Positions 47,174-56,449 of a DNA stretch of 64,000 nt are shown here, piece after piece (the first letter of the stretch is position 1; every line of letters begins with the position of its first letter). The position numbers and the translations under genes are program-made. This DNA is from a virus: positions 1-64,000 of IMG/VR virus record IMGVR_UViG_3300026534_000102; one strand, written 5' to 3'. The notes below the pieces were generated by a model that worked only from the letters and a program-made list of their open reading frames with translations, had not been told where the DNA came from and did not search any database.

Positions 47174-48013
47174 TTAATTCTCCTTAAAACACCATAATTT
47201 ATTAATTTCCTTATCATCACATATATATTCAGTAGCTTGGTTTTTATGGTCTTCTATCCATTTGGAAACATATTTAGGATGACTTCCGGTAAAAACTTTA
47301 GCCCCGACTTTATCAAAAGCGTAACTGAAAGAACGAGGCTCTGCTAATTTACCACCTTTATATTCGGAGCTATATTGATATAAATCATCTGCCTTTTTTG
47401 ACTTCCTACCAAGCGCCCTTGGGTCTCTACAATTACCGTAATGATATAAAACAATGTTGGAAAGAAAACAACCAGCCATATGTGCGGTCATACCATTCGG
47501 CCAAATTAAATCATCCGCACAGCCCTTTTCAATATGATGGAGCCTAATTCCTGTACTACGTTTACATAACCTTGTGTGTCTTTTGTACCAAGCAGGGCCA
47601 TCTATATAATGTGTTGGTCTACCATAAAAATGTATAACTTTAAAAGAAACAGCAGGAATTCCTTTATTAGTTAGCTCACGTATAGCTAAAATATCATTTT
47701 CATGTATCACTTCATCTGCATCTATAAATATAACATAAGCATCAAAAGGTATTTTGTCAAGTAGGAAATTCTTCTGATCAGCCCACACACGCCTATTATG
47801 TTCCCACTCCCTTTCAAAAATCACAACACGGTCTTTACCATATTCTTTTTGCAAAGTATACAATAGGTCTAACGTGCCATCAGTAGATTTCCCATCATTA
47901 ATATAAATGTTATCACACAAGTCCATCATACTACGCACAGTGGCCTCTAAACAATAATCAAGGGTAAGACATTGGTGAGTTATTAAATGCGCTGAAATCA
48001 CACTTGAGCCCAT
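47174..48013 (-). CDS. Glycosyltransferase family 2-like (279 aa)
   Basis: Motifs are YCLEATVRSMMDLCDNIYIN, DGKSTDGTLDLLYTL and FDAYVIFIDADEVIHENDIL with the DxD metal site. The C-terminal half (GRPTHYIDGPAWYKRHTRLC) supplies acceptor specificity. It overlaps the oxidoreductase gene by 16 bases. Confidence 0.85.
   Translation of the reverse strand: MGSSVISAHLITHQCLTLDYCLEATVRSMMDLCDNIYINDGKSTDGTLDLLYTLQKEYGKDRVVIFEREWEHNRRVWADQKNFLLDKIPFDAYVIFIDADEVIHENDILAIRELTNKGIPAVSFKVIHFYGRPTHYIDGPAWYKRHTRLCKRSTGIRLHHIEKGCADDLIWPNGMTAHMAGCFLSNIVLYHYGNCRDPRALGRKSKKADDLYQYSSEYKGGKLAEPRSFSYAFDKVGAKVFTGSHPKYVSKWIEDHKNQATEYICDDKEINKLWCFKEN
47734..47762 (-). promoter_or_regulatory. Weak internal promoter-like sequence
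   Basis: Inside the GT2 gene the minus strand has TTGACA followed after about 17 bases by TATGTT with TGCT before it. It resembles the shared consensus but may be chance in coding sequence. Confidence 0.25.
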
Positions 48014-49008
48014 TTACCACCCTCCTTTAGTGATCGTTGCATCGCGGAAAGAGTTTTAACAACACTTACTCCAACTTCCGCTGAAGAGAGGGGTTGTTTA
48101 TTAGTTTTAATAGCATCAATAAAAACCTGGCATTCTTTCATTAGCGGCTCATAGTTTTCCAAATAAGGAATAATAGCGTCACCATATTTATAAAGCATCA
48201 TATGGGATGCAAAAGAACGACTTATTTTAGCCTCCTCTTCATCTATATCTACAGATTTATTATAAAGAGTTATTTTTTTAGGAGCTGATTCGCATACGGC
48301 CATTTGTTTTTCACCAACTACCACTAAACTCCTAATTTTTAGAGGGTCTAACCAACTTAAATGTAAATTACAAATCACTCCATTTTGATATTTCATATTT
48401 ATAAAAGCCACATCTTCTGACCCCTCAAGAATGTGTGCCTTAGCAAACACTTGCGTTTCTTTACATTTGTCTTCTAAAAGAAAATCAATAATGCTGATAT
48501 CGTGAGGAGCTAAATCTTCTATTACATTTGCTGGAGACTGTACTTTTCCTAAATTAAGTCTCTTAGTATAGATATATCTAATTTTACCAAAAGCTTTATT
48601 ACTTATAATTTCTTTCAATTTTAATATTTCAGGGCTGTATAAAAAGATATGTCCAACCATTACTATACTTTTATGCTTTTCTGCCAATTCTTGTATTTTT
48701 TCGGCTTCTTTCACATCCAAAGTCATTGGTTTTTCTATAAAAACATGTTTGCCGTTCATAATAGCTTTTTTAGCTATTTCATAATGAGTGTGCGGAGGTG
48801 TAGCTATAACAACTCCTTGAACATCTTTTTTACCAAGACACCTCTCCCAATCAGTATCAAAAAAAACATCTTTGTATTGGTTATTAGTTGCAAAATTTTT
48901 CAGCGCTTTTTCATTAATATCAAATGCTGCAGCTAAAGAGCCCATATTAAAAAAGGTTCTAAATAAATTTGGTCCCCAATACCCTAATCCAATTAAAACT
49001 ACTTTCAT
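47998..49008 (-). CDS. Gfo/Idh/MocA-family sugar oxidoreductase
   Basis: MKVVLIGLGYWGPNLFRTFF is an N-terminal Rossmann NAD-binding motif (GxGxxG), so the start at 49008 is preferred over an earlier one. EKPMTLDVKEAEKIQELAEK carries the catalytic EKP lysine, and VMVGHIFLYSPEILKLKEII follows. The length of 336 residues is normal. It is WbpB/MviM-like and should oxidise a nucleotide sugar at C3 to set up transamination by the DegT enzyme. Confidence 0.9.
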   Translation of the reverse strand: MKVVLIGLGYWGPNLFRTFFNMGSLAAAFDINEKALKNFATNNQYKDVFFDTDWERCLGKKDVQGVVIATPPHTHYEIAKKAIMNGKHVFIEKPMTLDVKEAEKIQELAEKHKSIVMVGHIFLYSPEILKLKEIISNKAFGKIRYIYTKRLNLGKVQSPANVIEDLAPHDISIIDFLLEDKCKETQVFAKAHILEGSEDVAFINMKYQNGVICNLHLSWLDPLKIRSLVVVGEKQMAVCESAPKKITLYNKSVDIDEEEAKISRSFASHMMLYKYGDAIIPYLENYEPLMKECQVFIDAIKTNKQPLSSAEVGVSVVKTLSAMQRSLKEGGKWAQV

Positions 49009-49021
49009 GTCTACTTCTTCT

Positions 49022-49675
49022 TCACATTTCATCAGGCCAAATATTACCTCCACCATCAATTTTTTGTTTTTCTTGCAAGGTTCTATAAAGCTCATTCATT
49101 TTGTCAAAATTATATTCTATTCTGGGCTTCCAGTACATATTAAAATGGTGTATATCCTGCTCAACTTTAATTTGTTTCCTCAACCCCATCGGCCATTCAT
49201 GGACATAATGCACTAAATGAATTCTTGGAAAATCATTTCTTATTAATCTAAGCTGCCAATCTGGATACCAATTCTGTTTAGTATATTCTTTTTTCATTTC
49301 AAGATCTTCCCAGTGCCGCCGAGGAAACCATACCCCATCTATATTAGTTTTATTAATTTCTTCTATTAAAGGAGCTAATTTTTCTCCAAACTCGGGCGTA
49401 ATACATTCATCAGGAGCAATGAATAAGGTCCAATCAGACTTACCTTTTAACCAATATAACAAAGTATTCCAAGTTTTACCAAAATTTTCAAATTTAAAAA
49501 ATTTGGTCTTACAACCCAAAGACTCTGCTATTTCTTTAGTGTTGTCAGTGGTAGTATCGTCTATAATTACATAACTTTCATCCACATAAGGTTGCACAGA
49601 ATCCAACATTTTTTCTATACAATGAGCTTCATTTTTCACAAAATTAGCACTAATAAGTTTCGACATATCAAACAT
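49022..49675 (-). CDS. Glycosyltransferase family 2-like (217 aa)
   Basis: SKLISANFVKNEAHCIEKML, VDESYVIIDDTTTDNTKEIA and SDWTLFIAPDECITPEFGEK (DE at the metal position) show the GT-A fold. The later region (WYPDWQLRLIRNDFPRIHLV) fits tetratricopeptide-linked glycosyltransferases. It overlaps the methyltransferase stop by eight bases. Acceptor unknown. Confidence 0.82.
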   Translation of the reverse strand: MFDMSKLISANFVKNEAHCIEKMLDSVQPYVDESYVIIDDTTTDNTKEIAESLGCKTKFFKFENFGKTWNTLLYWLKGKSDWTLFIAPDECITPEFGEKLAPLIEEINKTNIDGVWFPRRHWEDLEMKKEYTKQNWYPDWQLRLIRNDFPRIHLVHYVHEWPMGLRKQIKVEQDIHHFNMYWKPRIEYNFDKMNELYRTLQEKQKIDGGGNIWPDEM

Positions 49676-50204
49676 CCCTCACCTTTTTCATTTTAACAAC
49701 CATATTATAACCTTCCTTTTTCCAAGACTGTTCTTCCAACCCCACGTCTTTGCATATAAACTCAAAAAATCTCCTATCAAAACCTACATAATGAAAATTG
49801 CCTACATAATCTTGACCACCATATAGTAACCAAGAAAAATAATGTGCTATAGGAACACCTCCCTGCATGTCGCTCCTATTTTCTTGATGTCGTTTAACAT
49901 AGTCTTCACAAATAGCCAACAGGTTTGGCAACCTAAATTCTATAATCCCTTCTTTTTTTAAAACTCTAAGCCATTCTCTCATAACGGAAGTAGTTTCAGC
50001 AATAGGGAAGTGTTCTATGATATCACTGGCAAGGATATAATCAAAGTATCCATCTCGGAATGGCAGGTGTCTTACATCTCCTACTATATCGACACAGGGT
50101 AAGGGTCTAAAATCATAATTAGTACACCTATAAAAAGGATGAGGATAACCAGAATATACACGTTCTCCACATCCTATATTCAAAGTCATTTTACGCATAG
50201 TCAT
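49668..50204 (-). CDS. SAM-dependent methyltransferase (178 aa)
   Basis: LNIGCGERVYSGYPHPFYRC is motif I (GCGxR/Y), VDIVGDVRHLPFRDGYFDYI motif II/III and ILASDIIEHFPI the next. Size and spacing match the predicted methyltransferases (COG4627 type) found in glycan clusters. It probably methylates a sugar. It overlaps the sulfotransferase gene by 14 bases. Confidence 0.85.
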   Translation of the reverse strand: MTMRKMTLNIGCGERVYSGYPHPFYRCTNYDFRPLPCVDIVGDVRHLPFRDGYFDYILASDIIEHFPIAETTSVMREWLRVLKKEGIIEFRLPNLLAICEDYVKRHQENRSDMQGGVPIAHYFSWLLYGGQDYVGNFHYVGFDRRFFEFICKDVGLEEQSWKKEGYNMVVKMKKVRDV

Positions 50205-50949
50205 ATCTTTCTAACTGTTCTATAAATTCATCAGATAAATTATTCATCAAATTAGGGTAAGTTTTCTTCCAGTTGAATTGTGTCGGTTTAAAGAAACTTT
50301 CTACCATTTTTACATCAGTTTCTATGAAACTTGACATTTGTTCTCTAAAATTAGATGGGTTAGTTAATAAATCTTCATATTTATAAAACATAATTCTATC
50401 TGTTTTATTTTGTAATTTATTAATCTTTTTCATAGAAGCTAACCAAAGATCTTCTGCTTCAGATATATCATTTCTATACCAGAATACATCAAAAATAGAA
50501 GGATCTTTAGCACGCCTTACCTGGGACTCCATTACATCTCTCCCATCCCTGATCAGTATTAAAATTTTCAAATTATTAAACATATCTAAAAATTCTTCTG
50601 CTCTATTCAAATAAGTAATGGGAAGTTTGTCACCAAAAATAGTCACTTTATCTGGACAATGCTCTATTACCTTTTCCAAACTTTGCTTACCAGTAGTTTT
50701 TTCTATCTCTAACCTTCTAGTAAATGAATAACCATGAATTCCTTTGTAATAAAAAATTCTATTATTAACAAGAGCCCGCATCATAGTATATATTCTCATA
50801 TAATTATTGGGGTCTTCCCACTCACTATAAAAGGCAAATTCAGCTGGAATTATAATTGAATCAGACATACTTAAAAACTCTGCCACAGCTGTAGTACCAG
50901 AACGAACACATCCTGTAATAAGCAAATGTGTTTTTACTTTATCAAGCAT
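50191..50949 (-). CDS. Sulfotransferase-family protein
   Basis: The PAPS-binding P-loop LLITGCVRSGTTAVAEFLSM (residues 9-28), then IFGDKLPITYLNRAEEFLDM and ILILIRDGRDVMESQVRRAK match the cytosolic sulfotransferase fold. It should transfer sulfate from PAPS to a sugar or other group. It lies directly next to the intein-split glycosyltransferase. Confidence 0.82.
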   Translation of the reverse strand: MLDKVKTHLLITGCVRSGTTAVAEFLSMSDSIIIPAEFAFYSEWEDPNNYMRIYTMMRALVNNRIFYYKGIHGYSFTRRLEIEKTTGKQSLEKVIEHCPDKVTIFGDKLPITYLNRAEEFLDMFNNLKILILIRDGRDVMESQVRRAKDPSIFDVFWYRNDISEAEDLWLASMKKINKLQNKTDRIMFYKYEDLLTNPSNFREQMSSFIETDVKMVESFFKPTQFNWKKTYPNLMNNLSDEFIEQLERYDYA

Positions 50950-53189
50950 TATAGTTCTTCTATTTCCTTTACTATTTTATTTCCAATATGTTCCCAAGTA
51001 AAATTATCCGCTATATATTCTTTAATTTTTTGCCCGCGAGCGGCCGCTTCTTCTTGATCCTCATAAACATGTTTCATCAAATCAGAAGCATGCTTTACAT
51101 CTGGTTCGGCCCACAGTTGATCCCCTCGATACCATGGTGAATTACTTGAAGCAATACCATTTAAAATATAACTTCCTCCGTTTATAATATCTTCATCATC
51201 GTCTGGTTCTACGGAAATACTACATATAAATTCATTAGATGCTTCTAATAATTCTTTACCAGTAACTAACACACCAAAACCACCATCACTGCTGTCCTTC
51301 TTAAACCTACTACTGATCCTGTTGGCATTATTTATGCCCAAAATGGCATCAAACTTTTCATCTGAAACAGATATAATATAACTAATTCTACCATCAACCC
51401 TCTCACTCTTACGCAAGGAGGGTACAATTCCAAGGGACAGTAAAACATCCCGCACACACATAACTAGCTCTAGGGAAGCAGTTTCTGCTATACATTCGGG
51501 ACTAATACGTTTTTTACCGGTTTTTTTATTCTTGTACCCCTCTTTTCTTATATGACCATCACCATCCCAATATCCTCTTAACAAATCCTTGTTACAGGGG
51601 TTGAATTTAATAATGGGCGAAATAAACTTTTCGTGACTGCCACTACCGAAATTCTTCTTAAAGAACTTCGCCGCATTAGCATCATTAAACATCACCTCGT
51701 AACCATTACGATCGAGCATATCCCGTTCATAAATGTTGTCATCTTTGATAGAAAAAATATCTTTCATATAGTCTTTACATATCTTCCCTAAAGTATTTTT
51801 CTCGTTGATACGGAAGGAAAACGAAACATAACTGTAGTGTCTATGAATATAGCCCTCGGCTATATACAAACCTGATAGATACGATAATTTGGATAGCAAA
51901 TCAGTTTGGATAGGATGTATTGCTGATTTATCATCCCTGTATTGTATAGGTTGTTGGGAATTAATAGTGGGCTTGGGAATATATAAATAATCACCTACAT
52001 TAATGTCAACTACCGCTTTTCTAACTGGGACATTATTTTCACCTAATACATATAATTTATGTTCCCCAGTCAATTCTAATTTTTCTGGGCAAGAAAAACA
52101 CTTAAGTGTGTAAACATCCTCATGTTCTAAAAGGGGTCTAAACTCTACTTTATTAATCTGTTTTATCTGTAAATTTTTATTAACTACCGACATTCCACTA
52201 CGTAAATCACATGCCCTTTTGAAACCTTCGGTAGTTTTTACTAATGATTCCAATGACATACACCACGGCATTCCAAAAACTGGAGTTAGGCTATAATTTA
52301 CCAAATAAGAGTTGTCTTCCTTAGCATACTCTGTACTACCACCAAAACCAGTTACTATGATGGGATTACCACAAGCGCCGGCGGTAAAAGGGCTTAAACC
52401 AAAACCTTCACCCCTATCAAAAGATATATAACAATCACCTCTTGCATGTAGTCCCAAAATTTCTTCATTTGATAGTAAATTTAAGATTAAATAGATCTTT
52501 GGATACCGCTCCATAGGAGTTACGGCTTTAAGTCTTTTAATTGTAGTTCTAATAGCATCTTTTTCTGGTTCACTGTAGTCACTTCTATAAGTTTTTAATA
52601 CCAACGCAACATTTTCGTTATTTTGAAATGCATGCCAATAAGCTTTTACCATAGAAAGCGGATGTTTGCGTTCGGTCCATTGGAGAATACTATAGAACAT
52701 ATAGGTATCTTTTTCTACTCCCCGCACATCATACTCTTTAATACCATTAAATTCTGACATATCTATTCCATGGGGGACTACTCCAATAGGAATTGTAACA
52801 CCACTTTCTTCAAAAACTTCTTTATTCCAACTACATCCTACTAAAACTTTATCTACATTTTCATTAATATACCCAGGCCAGTCTGGATGTAATTTAGTAG
52901 TTTCCCAAATAGTATATCCTACATTAACTTTGTCCTTTTCTCTATATTTTTGCCAGAATTCAGGAGTCGTATGTATAAACACTACGTTATAATCAATCTT
53001 CTTATCAATTAAACTTTTTAAAATCTCGCCATTTTTACCTAAGCCAGGTCGAGCTGCCTCAAAAGATATCGGTGCTAAAGTAAGAGGAATCCCTTTGTTA
53101 TAAAGTGCCATTATGTTACCTCTACAAGCTTGAGCATACCCTGAATTATCAAAAATAGGACCAATATATTTTATACCAGTAATCTCCAT
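50949..53189 (-). CDS. Glycosyltransferase family 4-type enzyme carrying an intein
   Basis: The precursor is 746 residues. The extein has GT4 features: VFIHTTPEFWQKYREKDKVN, VGCSWNKEVFEESGVTIPIG, YMFYSILQWTERKHPLSMVK, YISFDRGEGFGLSPFTAGAC and GNPIIVTGFGGSTEYAKEDN, with the FxxGEGFGLSP/xE motif for the nucleotide. An intein interrupts it after GMPW309. Removing it gives a 372-residue protein with W309 joined to S684 PWYRGDQLWAEPD. The insertion is in the sugar-binding region, not a nucleic-acid enzyme. It may glycosylate virion or DNA. Confidence 0.9.
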   Translation of the reverse strand: MEITGIKYIGPIFDNSGYAQACRGNIMALYNKGIPLTLAPISFEAARPGLGKNGEILKSLIDKKIDYNVVFIHTTPEFWQKYREKDKVNVGYTIWETTKLHPDWPGYINENVDKVLVGCSWNKEVFEESGVTIPIGVVPHGIDMSEFNGIKEYDVRGVEKDTYMFYSILQWTERKHPLSMVKAYWHAFQNNENVALVLKTYRSDYSEPEKDAIRTTIKRLKAVTPMERYPKIYLILNLLSNEEILGLHARGDCYISFDRGEGFGLSPFTAGACGNPIIVTGFGGSTEYAKEDNSYLVNYSLTPVFGMPWCMSLESLVKTTEGFKRACDLRSGMSVVNKNLQIKQINKVEFRPLLEHEDVYTLKCFSCPEKLELTGEHKLYVLGENNVPVRKAVVDINVGDYLYIPKPTINSQQPIQYRDDKSAIHPIQTDLLSKLSYLSGLYIAEGYIHRHYSYVSFSFRINEKNTLGKICKDYMKDIFSIKDDNIYERDMLDRNGYEVMFNDANAAKFFKKNFGSGSHEKFISPIIKFNPCNKDLLRGYWDGDGHIRKEGYKNKKTGKKRISPECIAETASLELVMCVRDVLLSLGIVPSLRKSERVDGRISYIISVSDEKFDAILGINNANRISSRFKKDSSDGGFGVLVTGKELLEASNEFICSISVEPDDDEDIINGGSYILNGIASSNSPWYRGDQLWAEPDVKHASDLMKHVYEDQEEAAARGQKIKEYIADNFTWEHIGNKIVKEIEEL
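51141..52262 (-). other. Intein in the glycosyltransferase (residues 310-683)
   Basis: It starts CMSLESLVKTTEGFKRACDL (Cys1), has block B ELTGEHKLYVLG, LAGLIDADG motifs LSGLYIAEGYIH and LLRGYWDGDGHI (acids kept), and ends ILNGIASSN followed by Ser. The penultimate residue is Ser, not the usual His. It is 374 residues long. Confidence 0.9.
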
Positions 53190-53986
53190 TAATTATACTC
53201 CTCTTTCATACATCTTATCTTTGCCAAATCTTCTGCATATCCATAAATGTGTAAACCTTTACTTTCAACAATCATTTCCCCATCATCTACTCCTATTTCG
53301 CTGGCCATGAAAGATTTTAATTCTTGAATACCAGCAAGATTTGCGGGTAAACCTCCCCATAAATCCCAAGATCTAAAATAGACGAAAAAATGCAATTGAT
53401 TATCTTGAACACGTGTATCAATTCCTCTTAAACAAGGTGGGTCTTTCAATAAAATATCATCTGGCTTTGCAACCTGCAGCACCAATTGATTATTTCTATG
53501 CCCATGTTTTTTATATGTTTCTATAATATAATCTATTTGATTAACATACGGAGAAAAACCATCCCAATAAACGCCTCGATCATTATCTGTGTATAAAATA
53601 TTATCTGCTTCAAGTTCTCTAAATTCCATTATATCTTTACTTAATGTAAAGTGGGTTAGTCTTTCCCCATAAGTATAAGATTCTCCCGGTTCTTTTCTAT
53701 CTGTCATTATATATTCTATATAAGATCTATCATACCCTTCGCCACCATAAATATAAGCCTCCTCTACAGGCGCCGGTATGTTAAGATGTGGTGGAATCTC
53801 TGGAATTAAAGGTTTAATCCATGGCTTAGTAATATGTCCCGTAAAATAATCAAACTCTAATCGTGTCTGTCCTTCATAAGAACCCCGATCTATGGTTTCT
53901 TTACGACCATTTTCTAATAGTTGATAAACAGCTTGAAACCATAGGTCAGGCAATGTTATCGCATCTACTCTTATAATTTTCAACAT
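53189..53986 (-). CDS. Thymidylate synthase/dCMP-hydroxymethylase family protein
   Basis: The 265-residue protein has the catalytic motif KDPPCLRG with C185, the phosphate motif FRSWDLWGGLPANL (R205, S206, W207, D208) and N216. N216 corresponds to the TS Asn that selects uracil; dCMP hydroxymethylases usually have Asp there. So dUMP is the expected substrate, giving dTMP or 5-hydroxymethyl-dUMP. Late YGxxYG/HIYGYAED residues match TS. The N-terminus (ITLPDLWFQAVYQLLENG) is like archaeal TS. It is coupled to the GT4 start by one base and lies in the sugar cluster. Confidence 0.82.
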   Translation of the reverse strand: MLKIIRVDAITLPDLWFQAVYQLLENGRKETIDRGSYEGQTRLEFDYFTGHITKPWIKPLIPEIPPHLNIPAPVEEAYIYGGEGYDRSYIEYIMTDRKEPGESYTYGERLTHFTLSKDIMEFRELEADNILYTDNDRGVYWDGFSPYVNQIDYIIETYKKHGHRNNQLVLQVAKPDDILLKDPPCLRGIDTRVQDNQLHFFVYFRSWDLWGGLPANLAGIQELKSFMASEIGVDDGEMIVESKGLHIYGYAEDLAKIRCMKEEYN

Positions 53987-53988
53987 AT

Positions 53989-55266
53989 CTAAAATTCCTC
54001 TGTTTCAATAGACTTCTCTCCCTCAACAGGTGCTTTTTCCGATGCAGACGTGAGTTCATCATGTGCTTTATTAAAAACTTCTAACCATTTTGGAACAATG
54101 CTTTGTTGCCAATCCATTTTTGTAAGAACCCATTCATATGCTTTTTCTGCCTTCTTCAAAGCACCATCATAATCACCGTACACCGTCAACATTTTAGCAA
54201 CCATATCTTCCACATCAACCAAGGGACGTATAACCTCATTATCATGAGGCAATACAGTGAATAAACTAGAATTAGAGCCGCTATTAACAAGGTATCCTCG
54301 CTCATCAATAATATTTTCAGAAATAGCTGTATTATTGGGCATAATTACCGGAGTTTTAGTGGCCATGGCTTCAATCCAAGACAATCCCCAACCCTCCCCT
54401 AAACTAGTACTAATAACACAATCGCTAATATTATAGATCATATTAACAATTTGAATCGGGTAACCTTGATTGGGACCAAAATTCTCTGGAAAAATAACAT
54501 CATCATTAATATTAAAACCATAAGATTTACAGACTTCTGGCAAATGCCAGCCCTGATCTTGTCTAGCCATATGTAAGTACAACAATGATTCAGGTACATG
54601 TTTTCTAAACTCTGCAAAAGCTTGTATAGTTCTAGGTATATCTTTACGTTGCTGATTCCTATTAAGATTAGTAAAAATAAACCTATCACTATATTTACCA
54701 AAATATCTTTTTCTAAATTTTAATTTCTCATCATCATCCAAAGGGAAAAAATTAGTGGTATTAACTCCATGTGGGATAACAATAATATCCTTAGTCAAAT
54801 CTGGACAAGCTTTTTCTGCTTCTCGTTTACCATATTCAGAATACGCTACAGTAAAATCGGCAGCACTTACATTTTTAATCCATTGCTCTTTAGGAGCACC
54901 ATCAACTGGAAAATAACAAATACTTCTAAAAGGTTTAGAGTAGTTTGCTCTCAAATAGTCCATAAGCTCTGGAATAAAATCCATGATAAAAGAATCCTGC
55001 AGCAAGAATAAAATGTCAAAATCCATTCGAGGAATCATGTTGCAAATTTTTTTGCGGCCATACGGATCCCGCTCCGCATTAGTACCAGTTGGCCAAATTC
55101 TATAGGGAAAATTATGTGGATCTCCCCAATAATTTATACCAAGAATATCAATATCAAACCTACCAGTTCTATATAGTCCTTCAAAAATGTTACGACTAAC
55201 CGTTCCAAATCCTGTAGCACAGGTGGGTGAATCACAATATGCCAATACTTTAATCTTTTTGTCCAT
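53989..55266 (-). CDS. Glycosyltransferase family 4 (425 aa)
   Basis: KVLAYCDSPTCATGFGTVSRN and IDILGINYWGDPHNFPYRIW at the N-terminus, then the C-terminal Rossmann part: DRFIFTNLNRNQQRKDIPRT, VNMIYNISDCVISTSLGEGW, GLSWIEAMATKTPVIMPNNT with the GEGWGLSxxEAM motif. A retaining GT-B enzyme; donor not clear. It is the most upstream glycosyltransferase of the cluster. Confidence 0.88.
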   Translation of the reverse strand: MDKKIKVLAYCDSPTCATGFGTVSRNIFEGLYRTGRFDIDILGINYWGDPHNFPYRIWPTGTNAERDPYGRKKICNMIPRMDFDILFLLQDSFIMDFIPELMDYLRANYSKPFRSICYFPVDGAPKEQWIKNVSAADFTVAYSEYGKREAEKACPDLTKDIIVIPHGVNTTNFFPLDDDEKLKFRKRYFGKYSDRFIFTNLNRNQQRKDIPRTIQAFAEFRKHVPESLLYLHMARQDQGWHLPEVCKSYGFNINDDVIFPENFGPNQGYPIQIVNMIYNISDCVISTSLGEGWGLSWIEAMATKTPVIMPNNTAISENIIDERGYLVNSGSNSSLFTVLPHDNEVIRPLVDVEDMVAKMLTVYGDYDGALKKAEKAYEWVLTKMDWQQSIVPKWLEVFNKAHDELTSASEKAPVEGEKSIETEEF

Positions 55267-55288
55267 TCTAATAAATTCTCCTATTCTT

Positions 55289-56446
55289 TTATAATTTTTT
55301 TACCGCCAAAAAAGGACTGGTATAATTAATATGCAAAGCTTCTTCCAATTTTTCCATTACAGCTGGATTAGCCTCCGCATATTTTTTTACTGCCTTATTA
55401 TTTAATGTTGACACTAAGGTAGCAAAAACCTCATGATCCGAAACACACTTTGCTACCTGCACCGGATCATAACTACTCCTGGAATTTTGTCGTATATACA
55501 ATTGCTGTTCTTCATCCTTTATCACACTATCATGATCTCGAATACGTTCCTGCATAAGCATGGAGAGTTCCCGTTCCCTTCCCTTCAGTAGAGACATAAC
55601 ATTTCTTATATTTTTCCACTCTTTAAACATCTCAGTACTGGACATATTAGAGGTTTGTAAAAATTTATAGTCTGATTTAGACAAAGTTTTCTTATATTCA
55701 TCGCAAAATTCTTTATATTCACACCAAGGACAGAAAAAGTTTAGCGTAGGAGTAGCATCCTTATCTGAAAAATTCATCATTTCTTTATGAATAGTAGTCA
55801 GATAGGACGAAAACTCTAATCGCTCCTCGGGTGTTCTGTAAGTATAAACTGGATCAAATTTTAACATATCTAAACTTAAAATAATACGTTTATAACCGGG
55901 AAAAATCTTAGATGAGACTAAGTCGTAGATAGAAAGCTGGATATCGTTTTTCAACTCATCTGCTGTGGGCACCATAGAAGAAGTCTTATAATCAGTTATA
56001 AGTAACGTATCTTCATTAATCTCACTAACCATATCCATTGCCCCAATTAAAGGCACTCCATCGTCCGTAGATACTTTATAAGTGTTTTTCCCCATCCCAA
56101 ATTTTATTTCCAAACCGATAATTTTTTTGCCCAAAACAAAATTATTAAGGCGTGCCTCTACCAAGTCCTTGCCCTTAGTATGAATAGCGAAATCGCTTAT
56201 ACCCTCTCTTACAGAGACCTCAGTATATTTTTGAATAATTTTCTTCTTATCAGCATCAGAAAATTTACCTTTTTTCATCCATATATTTCCTGCCAACTCT
56301 AAGGATTCATGACACGCTATACCTAATTTAAAAGCTGGGTTCGAAATTTTTGGCAATTTATCCACATACATAAACTTGTATTTTTGCTTACAAGATAGAA
56401 AAGTTTTAATTCTAGATGCACTTAATTTAACTACTTTTTTTGACAT
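55289..56446 (-). CDS. RecB/Cas4-type nuclease with Fe-S cysteines
   Basis: A PD-(D/E)XK exonuclease of the RecB/AddB family: FLSCKQKYKFMYVDKLPKI, GAMDMVSEINEDTLLITDYK (D138, D152, K154) and QLSIYDLVSS. Four cysteines (C19, C239, C242, C248 in FCPWCEYKEFC) form the iron-sulfur site seen in Cas4 and AddB. It probably resects DNA ends to make 3' single strands for RecA/Rad52. It is 385 residues long. Confidence 0.9.
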   Translation of the reverse strand: MSKKVVKLSASRIKTFLSCKQKYKFMYVDKLPKISNPAFKLGIACHESLELAGNIWMKKGKFSDADKKKIIQKYTEVSVREGISDFAIHTKGKDLVEARLNNFVLGKKIIGLEIKFGMGKNTYKVSTDDGVPLIGAMDMVSEINEDTLLITDYKTSSMVPTADELKNDIQLSIYDLVSSKIFPGYKRIILSLDMLKFDPVYTYRTPEERLEFSSYLTTIHKEMMNFSDKDATPTLNFFCPWCEYKEFCDEYKKTLSKSDYKFLQTSNMSSTEMFKEWKNIRNVMSLLKGRERELSMLMQERIRDHDSVIKDEEQQLYIRQNSRSSYDPVQVAKCVSDHEVFATLVSTLNNKAVKKYAEANPAVMEKLEEALHINYTSPFLAVKKL

Positions 56447-56449
56447 AAC

